A DNA stretch of 62,551 bases from an uncultured Chitinophaga sp. Its GTDB lineage: Bacteria; Bacteroidota; Bacteroidia; Chitinophagales; Chitinophagaceae. Below are positions 18,308 through 26,650 of the stretch, piece after piece. The number at the start of each line of letters is the position of its first letter. The first letter of the stretch is position 1. The translations under genes and the position numbers were made by a program. The DNA lies in assembly GCF_946479755.1 (NCBI RefSeq), contig NZ_CAMLHC010000041.1, positions 1-62,551 of the forward strand, in the 5' to 3' direction. The notes below the pieces were generated by a model that did no database searches, was not told the origin of the DNA, and saw only the letters and a list, made by a program, of their open reading frames with translations.

Positions 18308-19303
18308 TTATTTATAAATGATTACTGTATCTCCCTTGATTTTATAGTTAAAGTCGGCGGTCAGCTGCAGGGCTTTCAGTGCGCGGGTCACGTCTTCCCT
18401 GCGGAAGGTACCGTTGAACCGGTTGCTGTTGAGCGATGCATCTTTTATCAGGATGGTTTTGCCGTACCATCTTTCCATAATCCGCGCCAGTTCGGAAAAT
18501 GATTTATTGTGGAATTCCAGTTTGTCTTTCTGCCAGCCGGTTTCAGTTTCGCCCTGCCGCTGGATGGGCTGCACTTCCGCGATGAACTCGCCCCAGTCTT
18601 CCCCGGAGGCCTGTTCCGCGTCTGTTTTACGGGTCAGCGTCAGTTTCTGTTGCGGCGCGAGTTGGAGCGACTTTTCCGGCAGGCTGTTCAGGCTTACCGC
18701 CACTTTACCCTGCAACAGGGCTGTTTCCAGCGATTCGCCGTTATAGGCTTTCAGGTTGAACCGGGTGCCCAGCACCTTAACGGTAATATCTTTCGTATGG
18801 ATGATAAAAGGGTGGAGGTCGTTAGTTGCCACGTCGAAATAGCCTTCGCCTTCCAGGTACACGTCACGCTGACCGTTTTTTATGCCGGTGCTGTATTTCA
18901 GGCTGCTGCTGACATTGAGCCATACCTTCGTGCCGTCGGGGAGGGTCACCTGCCTGTGATGCCCTGCCAGGGTACGTACCTCCTGCATCCCTGAAGGCCA
19001 TATAACCCATGCCAGCGTGGCCCCGGCGATCAATACCAGTACTGCGGCCGCGGCTTTCCACCAGCTACGCATTTTTTTAACCGGCGCCACCCATTCCTTT
19101 TCGGCCTGCAGCTGCGCTACCATACCGTCGTACAGCGCCGGCACCTCCGCCGGGCCGTCGTCCGCCAGCCGGGATTCGTAGGCCTCGTACCAGGATTCCA
19201 GCAGCTGCCGCTCCTGTTCCGTACAGTCCCCCTTCAGGTATTTATCCAGCAGCTCCAGCAGCTGCCGATCGGTTGTATCTGGTTGCATGCCTATATAAGA
19301 CAC
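18308..19303 (-). CDS. FecR-family anti-sigma factor
   Basis: 331 residues. N-terminal cytoplasmic anti-sigma region (about 1-80), one membrane segment (about 82-102), then the periplasmic FecR domain (about 115-210; VTLPDGTKVWLNVSSSLKY, EGEGYFDV) and a C-terminal STN-like DUF4974 region (about 258-331; LEFHNKSFSELARIMERWYG). It would hold the divergent ECF sigma factor inactive until SusC's STN domain reports substrate. The start could be the later ATG (19288). It reads toward susC with a 190-bp gap. Confidence 0.95.
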   Translation of the reverse strand: MSYIGMQPDTTDRQLLELLDKYLKGDCTEQERQLLESWYEAYESRLADDGPAEVPALYDGMVAQLQAEKEWVAPVKKMRSWWKAAAAVLVLIAGATLAWVIWPSGMQEVRTLAGHHRQVTLPDGTKVWLNVSSSLKYSTGIKNGQRDVYLEGEGYFDVATNDLHPFIIHTKDITVKVLGTRFNLKAYNGESLETALLQGKVAVSLNSLPEKSLQLAPQQKLTLTRKTDAEQASGEDWGEFIAEVQPIQRQGETETGWQKDKLEFHNKSFSELARIMERWYGKTILIKDASLNSNRFNGTFRREDVTRALKALQLTADFNYKIKGDTVIIYK

Positions 19304-19392
19304 ATAACTTTTTACCCACCCTACCCCCTTCTTTTGTCTTTTTTAGGGAGATAGTATCAACATCGCCTTAATTTTTTTAACTTTTGCCCCGA

Positions 19393-19980
19393 ATGATCGA
19401 GTATTCCACCTTATCCGACCACGAACTGGTAGTCCTGCTGGCACACGACGATAACAACGCCTTTAAAACGTTGTACGACCGCCATGCCCGGGTACTATAC
19501 CTGGCCGCCTTCAAAAAGCTGCCCGTGCCGCATTTGCTGGAAGACCTGCTACAGGAAATATTCCTCACCCTGTACCGCAAACGCTCCTCCCTGGGCGAGA
19601 TCACCAACCTGCGCGCCTACCTCCACAGCGCCCTGCGGAACCGCATCCTCAACGAACTGCGTAACTCCCTCCTCCATGAACAGCACCATCAGCAGTTATC
19701 CGTTTCTGAATCCACCGACCCCCCCTGTAACTACGACCTGCAACTGCTGGAGAAACGTTTCGGAGAAGCGCTGGACAGACTATCGGAACGCAGCCGGGAG
19801 ATATTTTTACTGAGCAGGAGAGATGAATTGTCTTATAAGGAAATAGCAGAACGTTTAGGCATCTCCGTGAAAGCCGTGGAGAAGCACATGGGGAAAGCGC
19901 TGCAAGTGATGCGGAGCGAGTTTAAGGATTATGGCGTAATGGCCGTGGTGGGGTTGGCGATGGTGGAAAGGTGGGTGTAG
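19393..19980 (+). CDS. ECF-type RNA polymerase sigma-70 factor (FecI-like)
   Basis: 195 residues. Region 2 (about 20-90, with LEDLLQEIFLTLYR) and region 4 (about 130-182, LSERSREIFLLSRRDELSYKEIAERLGISVKAVEKHMGKAL) are both visible. I use ATG 19393; TTG 19384 is in frame but weaker. It is divergent from fecR with 89 bp between start codons, whereas these pairs are usually co-oriented. Probable target: the SusC promoter. An IS256-family element begins 13 bp after its stop. Confidence 0.93.
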   Translation: MIEYSTLSDHELVVLLAHDDNNAFKTLYDRHARVLYLAAFKKLPVPHLLEDLLQEIFLTLYRKRSSLGEITNLRAYLHSALRNRILNELRNSLLHEQHHQQLSVSESTDPPCNYDLQLLEKRFGEALDRLSERSREIFLLSRRDELSYKEIAERLGISVKAVEKHMGKALQVMRSEFKDYGVMAVVGLAMVERWV

Positions 19981-19998
19981 TCTTTGCATATCCGAGAC

Positions 19999-20017
19999 TA
20001 TTACATAAAGTGTGTCA
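19999..20017 (+). repeat. IS256-family left terminal inverted repeat
   Basis: TATTACATAAAGTGTGTCA, exact reverse complement of 21272-21290. Position is just upstream of the transposase start. Confidence 0.9.
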
Positions 20018-20053
20018 GTAAAAAGTTTTTTAACTTTAAACTGATAACACAAT

Positions 20054-21265
20054 ATGGAAAAGCAAAACTTTGACTTCGAAGCCTTCAAGAAGCAAGCGGC
20101 AAGCCGTTTGAAGAATGGAGATACGCTTTTAGGTAAGGACGGCGTTCTAACGCCGTTGCTGAAAGAGTTTCTTGAGGGTGCCCTGGATGGCGAGTTGGAA
20201 GCGCATATTGAAGATGAAGGAGCTGCCAACCGAAAGAATGGTAAAGGGCGTAAACAGGTAAAAACGGCCATTGGGTCCGTAGATATTAACCCTCCCCGTG
20301 ATCGTAATGGGACGTTCGAGCCTGAGCTTGTTCCCAAGCGTCATAAAACCCTGGGGGTAGATCTGGATAGACAGATCATTTCTCTGTATGCTCGTGGGGC
20401 CAGTTATAGCGATATCCAGGATCACCTGATGGACATGTATGGATTGGAGGCTTCTACAGCCACTATAAGCCGTGTTACAGATAAAATTCTGCCTTTAATA
20501 CAGGAGTGGCGCAGTCGCCCGTTGGAACGGGTTTACCCGTTCGTCTGGCTGGATGCGATACACTACAAAGTTCGTCATGAGGGGCGGGTTGTAAGCCGTG
20601 CAGTTTACTGCATTATTGGTCTCAATCAGGAGGGCTATAAAGAGCTGTTGGGTATGTATGTGGGAGAGAACGAAGGTGCTAAATTCTGGTTGCAGGTCTT
20701 GACAGACTTACAGAATCGCGGTTTGGAGGATATCTTCATTGCTTGTATAGATAATCTTCAGGGCTTTGCCGATGCCATAGAAAGTGTCTTTCCCAAGACC
20801 GAGGTCCAGCTTTGTATTGTACATCAGATACGCAATTCTCAGAAATATCTTTCTTACAAAGATGTTAAGCCATTTATGAAAGACCTCCAAAATGTCTACA
20901 AGGCAACCACTGTTGACCAGGCAGAACGCAGCCTTGACCAACTGGAATCTAACTGGGGCACCCGATATCCCAAGGTGATCGAATCCTGGCGAAAGAACTG
21001 GCCACGACTCAGTAGCTATTTTCAGTACAACAAAGACATCCGCCGAATAATGTATACTACAAATATTATTGAAGGCTTCCACCGGCAGCTTCGTGCCGTT
21101 ACTAAATCAAAAGGCGCCTTCCAGTCGGAAGACGCCCTCATGAAACTCTTATTCCTTGTCCAGGAGAATATATGTGCCAAGTGGAACAAGCCAGTACACA
21201 ACTGGAATCAGACTTTGGCGCAATTATCAATTATATTTAGTGAACGTTTGAAACTTAATCTTTAA
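20054..21265 (+). CDS. IS256-family (Mutator-like) transposase
   Basis: 403 residues, full length for the family. The DDE catalytic residues are recognisable: Asp in FVWLDAIHYKV (about residue 170), Asp in IACIDNLQGF (about 235) and Glu in TTNIIEGFHRQLR (about 340). The QLCIVHQIRNS segment is the conserved region after the second Asp. No frameshift or premature stop, so it is likely active. It sits inside matching inverted repeats. Confidence 0.97.
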   Translation: MEKQNFDFEAFKKQAASRLKNGDTLLGKDGVLTPLLKEFLEGALDGELEAHIEDEGAANRKNGKGRKQVKTAIGSVDINPPRDRNGTFEPELVPKRHKTLGVDLDRQIISLYARGASYSDIQDHLMDMYGLEASTATISRVTDKILPLIQEWRSRPLERVYPFVWLDAIHYKVRHEGRVVSRAVYCIIGLNQEGYKELLGMYVGENEGAKFWLQVLTDLQNRGLEDIFIACIDNLQGFADAIESVFPKTEVQLCIVHQIRNSQKYLSYKDVKPFMKDLQNVYKATTVDQAERSLDQLESNWGTRYPKVIESWRKNWPRLSSYFQYNKDIRRIMYTTNIIEGFHRQLRAVTKSKGAFQSEDALMKLLFLVQENICAKWNKPVHNWNQTLAQLSIIFSERLKLNL

Positions 21266-21271
21266 TCACCG

Positions 21272-21290
21272 TGACACACTTTATGTAATA
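21272..21290 (-). repeat. IS256-family right terminal inverted repeat
   Basis: Reverse complement of the left repeat, ending 5 bp before the flanking CATATCC direct repeat. Confidence 0.9.
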
Positions 21291-21358
21291 CTACCCATAT
21301 CCCAGTCACGATAGAAGGTCTTTTTCAATTATTGTTGCGAATCCCTCCCCTTTTCAAA

Positions 21359-23125
21359 TTAAAAACTTAACTCGAACAATTTACCTTCATCCCCTGCGTC
21401 GCTCAAGGTTAAGCATATTTCTTTTTTTGTAAACTCTTTAAGCAAATTAACTGGTATGTCGTCTTCTATAGAAGTAAAAATGTATTGCAAATTGTATTTT
21501 ACACAAGCACTTCTAACCAACTTAATATAATTTGCTTTCTTTCTGTTATCCAAGCCTTCTATAGCTCCATCATGATATACGAATCTAAAAAAGGAATGCC
21601 TATGGTAAGCAATTAGTATTGCTAAATCAAATGAAATACACAGAATTTTTTGATATGTATTCCCTTTACCTTCAGCCGTAATGTCAATTTCACTATCCTT
21701 TGTAACATCCACTCTGAACTCTATATTTCCATTCTTATTTGCTTCAATGTAAATAAGGGCAGGCGTATTCAAAATATATTTGAATATATTATTAAACAAT
21801 CTTCTGACCTCGGGGTAAATTTTATTATCTTCAGAGGCTATCTCAGCATTAATTTTCTTGATTACTTTCTCTAATTTTTGAGATAATAACTCTGTCTGTT
21901 CATTAAGAGCCGAAATTCTGTCTATACTTAATAACTTTTCTTCCAATCTAGACACCTCACCTTCAATTCTGGTTAGGTCAATTTGATATTTCTTAAACTT
22001 CTTAAAAGAATCCTTTCCTCTTAATACAGACAGTATCTCGTTTCTTCGATCATCGTACCTAAGAAGGGCTAGTCTAATATTTTTTAGCTGCTCAATAGTT
22101 TGTTGTAGTCTTAACTGCAAATATTTGTTTCTCTCCTCCGTAATTTTTTTGTTGAAATCTTCCAAATCCTTGTAAGATTTAACTAGGTTATCTGGGAAAT
22201 AAATATTTGCCTCTTCATACAACGTTTTTAGTTGTTCAATATCGAATGAAATGTTGTTATTAAGAGATGAATTTATTTTTTCCAGATCATATTCAAGATT
22301 GTACTCTTGAGAATTCAAGTCCGATATATTACGTTCAATATCTTCAACTAATGTCTTGTTAAGGCTTCGTTCTTGCTGATAAAAGTTAAAATTATCTACT
22401 TGGGTTAACATTTCTTTTTGTTCGGCTTTCTTTAAACTTATAGCCCCCTTTATTTTATCAACCTCCTCCGTATCTACAGCAAACTGAGTTTTTATTTTTG
22501 CAACAAATGCCTTTTGACTAGTTATCTCATCATCCAAATCATATTTCTCTGCTAATAAATTACCATCAAATCCCAGTAAATCAAAAATAAAAGGTTTCCA
22601 ATTTACATGCTTCCCTATCCTAAATTTATCTAATTGAAAAACATCATTATAGTCTTTCTGAGTTCTTAAAAAATAAGTAACCGATTTTCTATAGTCCCAA
22701 TTTTTTAAAACATCGAAGGATAAGTACTCATTTAACATTTCCTGAGCTTTCCCTATCGCAATGTTAGTGGCATCCCATTTTTCCTCAGTCAGACAATTTG
22801 TTGTTCTTTTGTTACTTTTAAAGGATATTTTAGTTGGAGTATCAACCGATCTCCTTATAGTAAGATAGCTCCCACTATTCAGAGTGATTTCTAAAAAGAA
22901 TACATATCCAGAAAACTTCTCTTTATATTGTACAAAAATATGAGAGGCGTCTATTTCCTTAAGAAGCATAAAGTCAATAATGCTAATCAAGGTCGTTTTA
23001 CCTAGATTATGAGAATCTTTGTTTAAATCCAATTTTTGGGTAACCTTAGCTAACACTAGGTTTAAACCATCATTGAATTTAATCTTTTTAAAACTCTTAT
23101 TTGCGTATATCTGACTTAACTTCAT
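21359..23125 (-). CDS. DUF2326-type SMC-like ATPase (ABC-3C ATPase component)
   Basis: 588 residues. An N-terminal ABC head half carries the P-loop SHNLGKTTL (38-46). A long coiled-coil middle follows (about 200-420, rich in Lys/Glu/Leu heptads), then the second head half with a signature-like GKGNTYQKILCISFDLAIL and a Walker B-like HDGAIEGLD (about 510-520). This matches the DUF2326 ATPase of predicted ABC-three-component systems, thought to sense altered nucleic acid and license an effector. It overlaps the middle-component gene by 29 bp. Function is inferred from family and neighbours. Much lower GC than surrounding genes. Confidence 0.85.
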   Translation of the reverse strand: MKLSQIYANKSFKKIKFNDGLNLVLAKVTQKLDLNKDSHNLGKTTLISIIDFMLLKEIDASHIFVQYKEKFSGYVFFLEITLNSGSYLTIRRSVDTPTKISFKSNKRTTNCLTEEKWDATNIAIGKAQEMLNEYLSFDVLKNWDYRKSVTYFLRTQKDYNDVFQLDKFRIGKHVNWKPFIFDLLGFDGNLLAEKYDLDDEITSQKAFVAKIKTQFAVDTEEVDKIKGAISLKKAEQKEMLTQVDNFNFYQQERSLNKTLVEDIERNISDLNSQEYNLEYDLEKINSSLNNNISFDIEQLKTLYEEANIYFPDNLVKSYKDLEDFNKKITEERNKYLQLRLQQTIEQLKNIRLALLRYDDRRNEILSVLRGKDSFKKFKKYQIDLTRIEGEVSRLEEKLLSIDRISALNEQTELLSQKLEKVIKKINAEIASEDNKIYPEVRRLFNNIFKYILNTPALIYIEANKNGNIEFRVDVTKDSEIDITAEGKGNTYQKILCISFDLAILIAYHRHSFFRFVYHDGAIEGLDNRKKANYIKLVRSACVKYNLQYIFTSIEDDIPVNLLKEFTKKEICLTLSDAGDEGKLFELSF

Positions 23126-23357
23126 TTAAATACTCAATTGAATCTATATCTTTTTGATATTCTATTTTACCCATTAAATATAGAAAACTTAATGTTTGAA
23201 TAAACACGTCTTTAGCATTATCTCCTCGTGCAATAATAAGCTTATTTAAAAGCTCATCATACCGAACTACACCCTCCTTTTTTAGAATTTGCAAAACAAT
23301 TCCTCCTAAATTTAGGATAGAAATATTTAAGTCTAAATATTTATGCGCAGATATCAT
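23097..23357 (-). CDS. ABC-3C system middle component (MC6-like)
   Basis: 86 residues, beginning MISAHKYLDLNISILNLGGIVLQIL and probably folding as a small winged-helix-like adaptor. Its identity rests on position and length: between the effector (4-bp ATGA-type overlap) and the DUF2326 ATPase (29-bp overlap), exactly where the family places its small middle component. The sequence itself has no catalytic motif. It presumably connects ATPase and effector. Confidence 0.65.
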   Translation of the reverse strand: MISAHKYLDLNISILNLGGIVLQILKKEGVVRYDELLNKLIIARGDNAKDVFIQTLSFLYLMGKIEYQKDIDSIEYLNEVKSDIRK

Positions 23358-24298
23358 TTTACTTTACCAATATCACAGTTAAAATACATAAAATGAGTAA
23401 AAACTCGTACCAAACCTCTCAAATCCCTCAAATTCTCTTCGTTATTACCTACTATATGATCGGTTAAATGTTTTATAATATGCTCAAATTCGTTAAATCT
23501 ATTTCTTTCTAAAATTATTCTTTCCTGCAAGTCACCAACTGTATTTCTATACATTTTAAGGTATTGATCATTTTTGGGCTCTTTTAAAAAATTTCCTATT
23601 TCTTCAAAATACTGCAAAGAGTGGCTAATAATAAAATCAAAATAATCTCTGCTCAAATTGTTTAATCGGTTTTTCTGCTCTTTGTCTATCATATCGAAAG
23701 ATTTTAAATACCCATCCGACATTTTATCAAAGTTTTTGCTATGCTTATCAAACGTAAGTATTACCTCTTTTATATCTTTCTCATAAAATCTTAAAGGAGC
23801 CATAAATTTATAGGATCCTAACTGTGTTGCTATTTCAGGATAATCATTAAGATAAGTCGACATCTGCTCCTTCCCAATTATTTCAGCTTTTTCTATTTCA
23901 AGTTCTGATTTTAACTTGTTTATAATTATAGGATGTGCACCTCCGGTTAATTTCCTATTTGTGAAAATTATATAACAATCAAATGGAAAATCCTCTTTTA
24001 TTGCTTGAAGACGTCCAATTTCCTTTGATAGGACGCTTGATTTATTGACAGAAAACTCATTATCCGAACAACTTGCCTCAGGTGAGTTTACATGTTTCGC
24101 TTGAATAATAAACTTGCCCTGCCATCTCAATGTAGTTGAGGGATAACATTGCGCCTCTCCTTCAAAGTAGCTATCCTTCCCTCCATCCTTGCCAATAGAA
24201 AACGTCTTACATCCTATACCAAGAATGCTTTTACAGATTCTAATAACCAAATTTTCAAATTCAGTTTCATTGAGATTTTCAAAGGGGAAGGAAATCAT
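23354..24298 (-). CDS. Restriction-endonuclease-like effector with ABC-3C C-terminal domain
   Basis: 314 residues. The N-terminal ~165 residues resemble an Mrr/REase-type PD-(D/E)xK nuclease: GGKDSYFEG (Asp42) followed by FIIQAKH, giving the D…QxK active site (Gln66, Lys68), a common variant. The C-terminal ~140 residues are helical (YLKSFDMIDKEQKNRL…) and fit the domain that docks to the middle component. First of three overlapping genes, 42 bp after the XRE gene. Predicted role: cleave DNA or RNA on activation, as an anti-phage or anti-plasmid effector. Nuclease activity is inferred. Confidence 0.78.
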   Translation of the reverse strand: MISFPFENLNETEFENLVIRICKSILGIGCKTFSIGKDGGKDSYFEGEAQCYPSTTLRWQGKFIIQAKHVNSPEASCSDNEFSVNKSSVLSKEIGRLQAIKEDFPFDCYIIFTNRKLTGGAHPIIINKLKSELEIEKAEIIGKEQMSTYLNDYPEIATQLGSYKFMAPLRFYEKDIKEVILTFDKHSKNFDKMSDGYLKSFDMIDKEQKNRLNNLSRDYFDFIISHSLQYFEEIGNFLKEPKNDQYLKMYRNTVGDLQERIILERNRFNEFEHIIKHLTDHIVGNNEENLRDLRGLVRVFTHFMYFNCDIGKVK

Positions 24299-24340
24299 GA
24301 GGTCTAATGGATTATAAATGCAATATTAAGAAATAATAAT

Positions 24341-24604
24341 CTAACCCAGAACTTCAAAACCCTCCCCAAAAAACTCCTCCATCGTCATCCCGAACGCACT
24401 TACCACCTTCACCAAACTACTAAACCTCAAATCTTTTCCCTGCTCATACCGTCCAAACTGCGCTCTGGGGATATTATGTTCATACGCGAAATACTCATAG
24501 CTGGTATAACCAGCTTTAATTCGTAGGTCTTTAATTCGGGCGCCTAGCTTCACGAGTTGCTCATCAGGGTCGAGTGTTGTTTTCTTAGGTTTCTTGTTTT
24601 CCAT
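24341..24604 (-). CDS. XRE-family helix-turn-helix regulator
   Basis: 87 residues with a Cro/C1-type HTH (about 18-75): LGARIKDLRIKAGYTSYEYFAYEHNIPRAQFGRYEQGKD. A short basic N-terminus precedes it. It lies upstream of the nuclease-ATPase genes in the same direction with a 42-bp gap, so it probably autoregulates the operon, as controller proteins do in conflict systems. Family secure, role inferred. Confidence 0.9.
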   Translation of the reverse strand: MENKKPKKTTLDPDEQLVKLGARIKDLRIKAGYTSYEYFAYEHNIPRAQFGRYEQGKDLRFSSLVKVVSAFGMTMEEFFGEGFEVLG

Positions 24605-24945
24605 TCTATAAAATAAAAGAATGGTTTACAAAAAAGTTACCACTAAAATAAAACTACTAATAAGTGGCTAATTTAAAAAATTTACATTAATTTGCTAGAT
24701 AAGAAAACGTCACGGTTAAAAGCAATTGAATAGTTATATTTAGTGATCTAAAGATATTTCGAGCTACTTGCTTTAGATCTCGTCCTGGTAAAACTGGTAA
24801 TTTTCAAGGCGACGAGGGATACAAAGTGGGCAGCCCATGTTATAACGCATGGGTTCACACTTAGTTGTCGCCGGGTATACCAGTACCTCCAGGACAGTAA
24901 GTGGGACCGTGCGTTTTTTATTTGTGTAACCCTAAACATCACTTT
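24605..24945. other. Intergenic region with promoter of the island and a structured repeat
   Basis: The left half is AT-rich and should contain the XRE promoter on the minus strand. The right half contains the nested inverted repeat described at 24782-24895. No protein gene with family support. Confidence 0.55.
24782..24895. repeat. Nested inverted repeat, possible REP/MITE remnant or structured RNA
   Basis: Three nested pairs: outer GTCCTGG…ACTGGTA (24782-24799) with 24878-24895, matching 14 of 18; GGCGAC (24808-24813) with GTCGCC (24867-24872); and AAGTGGGCAGCCCATG (24824-24839) with CATGGGTTCACACTT (24848-24862), with loop TTATAACG. The whole can fold into one long imperfect hairpin. CCCATG-TTATAACG-CATGGG resembles REP elements mobilised by RAYT transposases in Bacteroidota, but no such gene is nearby. 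Confidence 0.65.
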
Positions 24946-25209
24946 ATGAAAAACGTTGAAGACCTTTACCCTGACTGGCATTATCTGCCTTTTAATTTAA
25001 CAAAGGAAGAGTTAAGCAACCCGCTGGAAGTCATCAGGGACTTCTGTTGGGAGTTTAGCTTGCCTGAAATCAGGAGTTTATTAAGAGATTGGTATGCAGC
25101 CTCTCTGTGCAATGAGATAGCCGATAATCAAGGGATCTATATTACTTACACGGCTATTGAGAAATTGCTTGATGCCGTATATGAGGCTAACAAAGCCCAT
25201 TCAGAATAA
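24946..25209 (+). CDS. Small protein of unknown function
   Basis: 87 residues from ATG 24946 (MKNVEDLYPDWHYLPF…). No recognised domain; acidic and helical, without signal peptide or membrane segment. It is the only plus-strand gene between the island and the secreted-protein array. Its stop overlaps the A-run of a terminator used by the opposite gene. Coding status is likely but unproven. Confidence 0.6.
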   Translation: MKNVEDLYPDWHYLPFNLTKEELSNPLEVIRDFCWEFSLPEIRSLLRDWYAASLCNEIADNQGIYITYTAIEKLLDAVYEANKAHSE

Positions 25210-25239
25210 AAAAGCCTCCAGCATCATCTGCTGAAGGCT
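25208..25239 (-). terminator. Rho-independent terminator for the first DUF3108-like gene
   Basis: On the minus strand GCCTTCAGC…GCTGGAGGC is followed by TTTTTT, 20 bp past the stop at 25259. Confidence 0.75.
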
Positions 25240-25258
25240 TCCAATATATTAAACGTAT

Positions 25259-26560
25259 TTACGCCCTCGTCTTCTTCAATTTCACATCCACTTTCTCTCC
25301 GGGCTTGCTCACGGTTACCACTTTCTTCACGGTGGCGCCGGCGCCGGTGCTATAGTTCCGGGTAACCGTGTTGGCGCTGGTGCCCTGGAACATACCGTTG
25401 ATATAGTGGTCAGTGTACCCTACCACTTCATTCTGGCTATAGGAGTGTGAATAGCCGAACTCTGTGTACAACAGGTATTCTCCGGGCATCAGGTTCACAA
25501 ATTCAAAGTGGCCGCCATCGTCGTATACGGTGGTAGTTTTAATACATTCGGCCGCTTCATCGGAAAGTGCAATACCTTCCCGGCCTTTCTTCCGCTGGGA
25601 TTCGTTGACTTTAATCCATTCCTTAAAGTAATCGTTGTAGGGGATGAGGATCACCTGGGTACCTTTAGGAGCAACCTGCTTGGCCTGGATATTCATCACC
25701 TGCATCTTGGCCCATATAGTACCGTTATCATTGAAGTCACGGGCAAATACCTGTCCGGAGATGATGGCGTCGCCGCCTTTCACCATTTTCATGGTGGCGA
25801 CTTTATCGAAAGGCGCTTTGATGGAGTTGAAGTCTGTCTCCATGTCTACCATCCGGACATGCTGGCCGTTGGCCCATTCTTCCAGCTGCCAGAGGCGACG
25901 GGTCTTTTTATCGATGAGGTAAACCATTTTATCACCGGTGGCTGGTTCTACCGCGGATACTTCCCATACATCATGTTTACCGGTGAACTTACTGACGTAA
26001 GTATTGTTCCTCACTTCATCCACCACAATCTTTTTCATATTGTCGGTGTTGGTAGGCTTGTATTCAAACACGGACAGGTCTGTCTTGTAACCGGACGTCA
26101 GCGGCAGCGTTGACACCAGAAAAGGGTAGGTGTAACTGTCCACGAAAGCGGGAGCCCCTGCTTCTTTGATCACTTTCTTCTGACCTGTTTTTTTGTCGAT
26201 GTGATAGCCGGTAATGTTAGGGCCGAAGTTCACCACCATGTCTTTCATGGTGTTGTGCGAAGCAAGGTAGATCGGTTTGAAGGTATTCAGATCGGTTACC
26301 GCCGTGTCTTTCCAGGCTTCCAGTCCCGCGATCGCCGTGACAACGGTCAGCGACAATTTATCGCCGGAGGCATTAACATTGAAGGTGAAAGTACCGATCG
26401 CCTGTTCACGCCCCTCATTGGTCATAAAACAAGCCAGGGTGTATTTGCCGCTCTTCAGCAGCTTGGCGTCGAACTTACTCTGGGCGTTGGCGTTCCCTGA
26501 AATAGCCGCAAGCAATGTGGTCGCGGCAATGAATATTGAGTTACGTAATGGAGAAAACAT
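25259..26560 (-). CDS. Secreted DUF3108-like protein with C-terminal Ig-like domain, paralog 1 of 3
   Basis: 433 residues. Signal peptide 1-26 (…AISGNANAQ). The N-terminal ~240 residues resemble DUF3108 beta proteins (DSYTYPFLVSTLPL, VYLIDKKTRRLWQLE). The C-terminal ~170 form a beta-sandwich with a CarboxypepD_reg-like strand pattern (GHFEFVNLMPGEYLLYTEF). It closely resembles its two neighbours, including an identical VAPKGTQV segment and the KPGEKV(D/E)VKLKKTR ending. It has its own upstream box and terminator, so the three are separately transcribed copies. Function unknown; periplasmic or surface location inferred. Confidence 0.85.
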   Translation of the reverse strand: MFSPLRNSIFIAATTLLAAISGNANAQSKFDAKLLKSGKYTLACFMTNEGREQAIGTFTFNVNASGDKLSLTVVTAIAGLEAWKDTAVTDLNTFKPIYLASHNTMKDMVVNFGPNITGYHIDKKTGQKKVIKEAGAPAFVDSYTYPFLVSTLPLTSGYKTDLSVFEYKPTNTDNMKKIVVDEVRNNTYVSKFTGKHDVWEVSAVEPATGDKMVYLIDKKTRRLWQLEEWANGQHVRMVDMETDFNSIKAPFDKVATMKMVKGGDAIISGQVFARDFNDNGTIWAKMQVMNIQAKQVAPKGTQVILIPYNDYFKEWIKVNESQRKKGREGIALSDEAAECIKTTTVYDDGGHFEFVNLMPGEYLLYTEFGYSHSYSQNEVVGYTDHYINGMFQGTSANTVTRNYSTGAGATVKKVVTVSKPGEKVDVKLKKTRA

Positions 26561-26585
26561 AGTCCTGATAATTTATCTGACAACA

Positions 26586-26593
26586 CAAAAGTA
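26586..26593 (-). promoter_or_regulatory. Candidate -7 element, paralog 1
   Basis: Minus-strand TACTTTTG fits TAnnTTTG, 25 bp upstream of the ATG at 26560 and 22 bp downstream of the core of the shared palindrome. Confidence 0.55.
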
Positions 26594-26613
26594 GGCTTTT
26601 CGACGGTGTAATT

Positions 26614-26633
26614 TCTACTGGTAAACCAGTAGA
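26614..26633 (-). promoter_or_regulatory. Palindromic upstream box, copy 1
   Basis: TCTACTGGT-AA-ACCAGTAGA, a perfect 9+9 palindrome. The 16-bp core is conserved before all three paralogs at nearly the same distance (22-23 bp) from the -7 element, so it overlaps the -33 region. Likely an operator or activator site. Confidence 0.65.
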
Positions 26634-26650
26634 TTTTGTACTGAAAGCCT

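Larger units (their letters stand above)
19994..21295 (+). mobile_element. IS256-family insertion sequence, complete
   Basis: A single transposase gene bounded by inverted repeats: a perfect 19-bp core (19999-20017 and 21272-21290, TATTACATAAAGTGTGTCA) within imperfect ~24-bp ends. A 7-bp direct repeat CATATCC flanks both ends symmetrically (19987-19993 and 21296-21302), the likely target duplication; IS256 elements usually make 8-9 bp, so a one-base mismatch or shifted boundary is possible. It separates the sigma gene from the AT-rich island. Confidence 0.9.

Noticed and set aside
24782..24895. Integron attC site or retron msr-msd RNA
   Set aside because: The attC core ends (RYYYAAC/GTTRRRY) are missing at the arms and no integrase or reverse transcriptase is nearby.
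24748..24981. Minus-strand open frame of 77 codons over the nested inverted repeat
   Set aside because: It runs through both arms of the repeat and into the opposite small gene; the composition is not protein-like.
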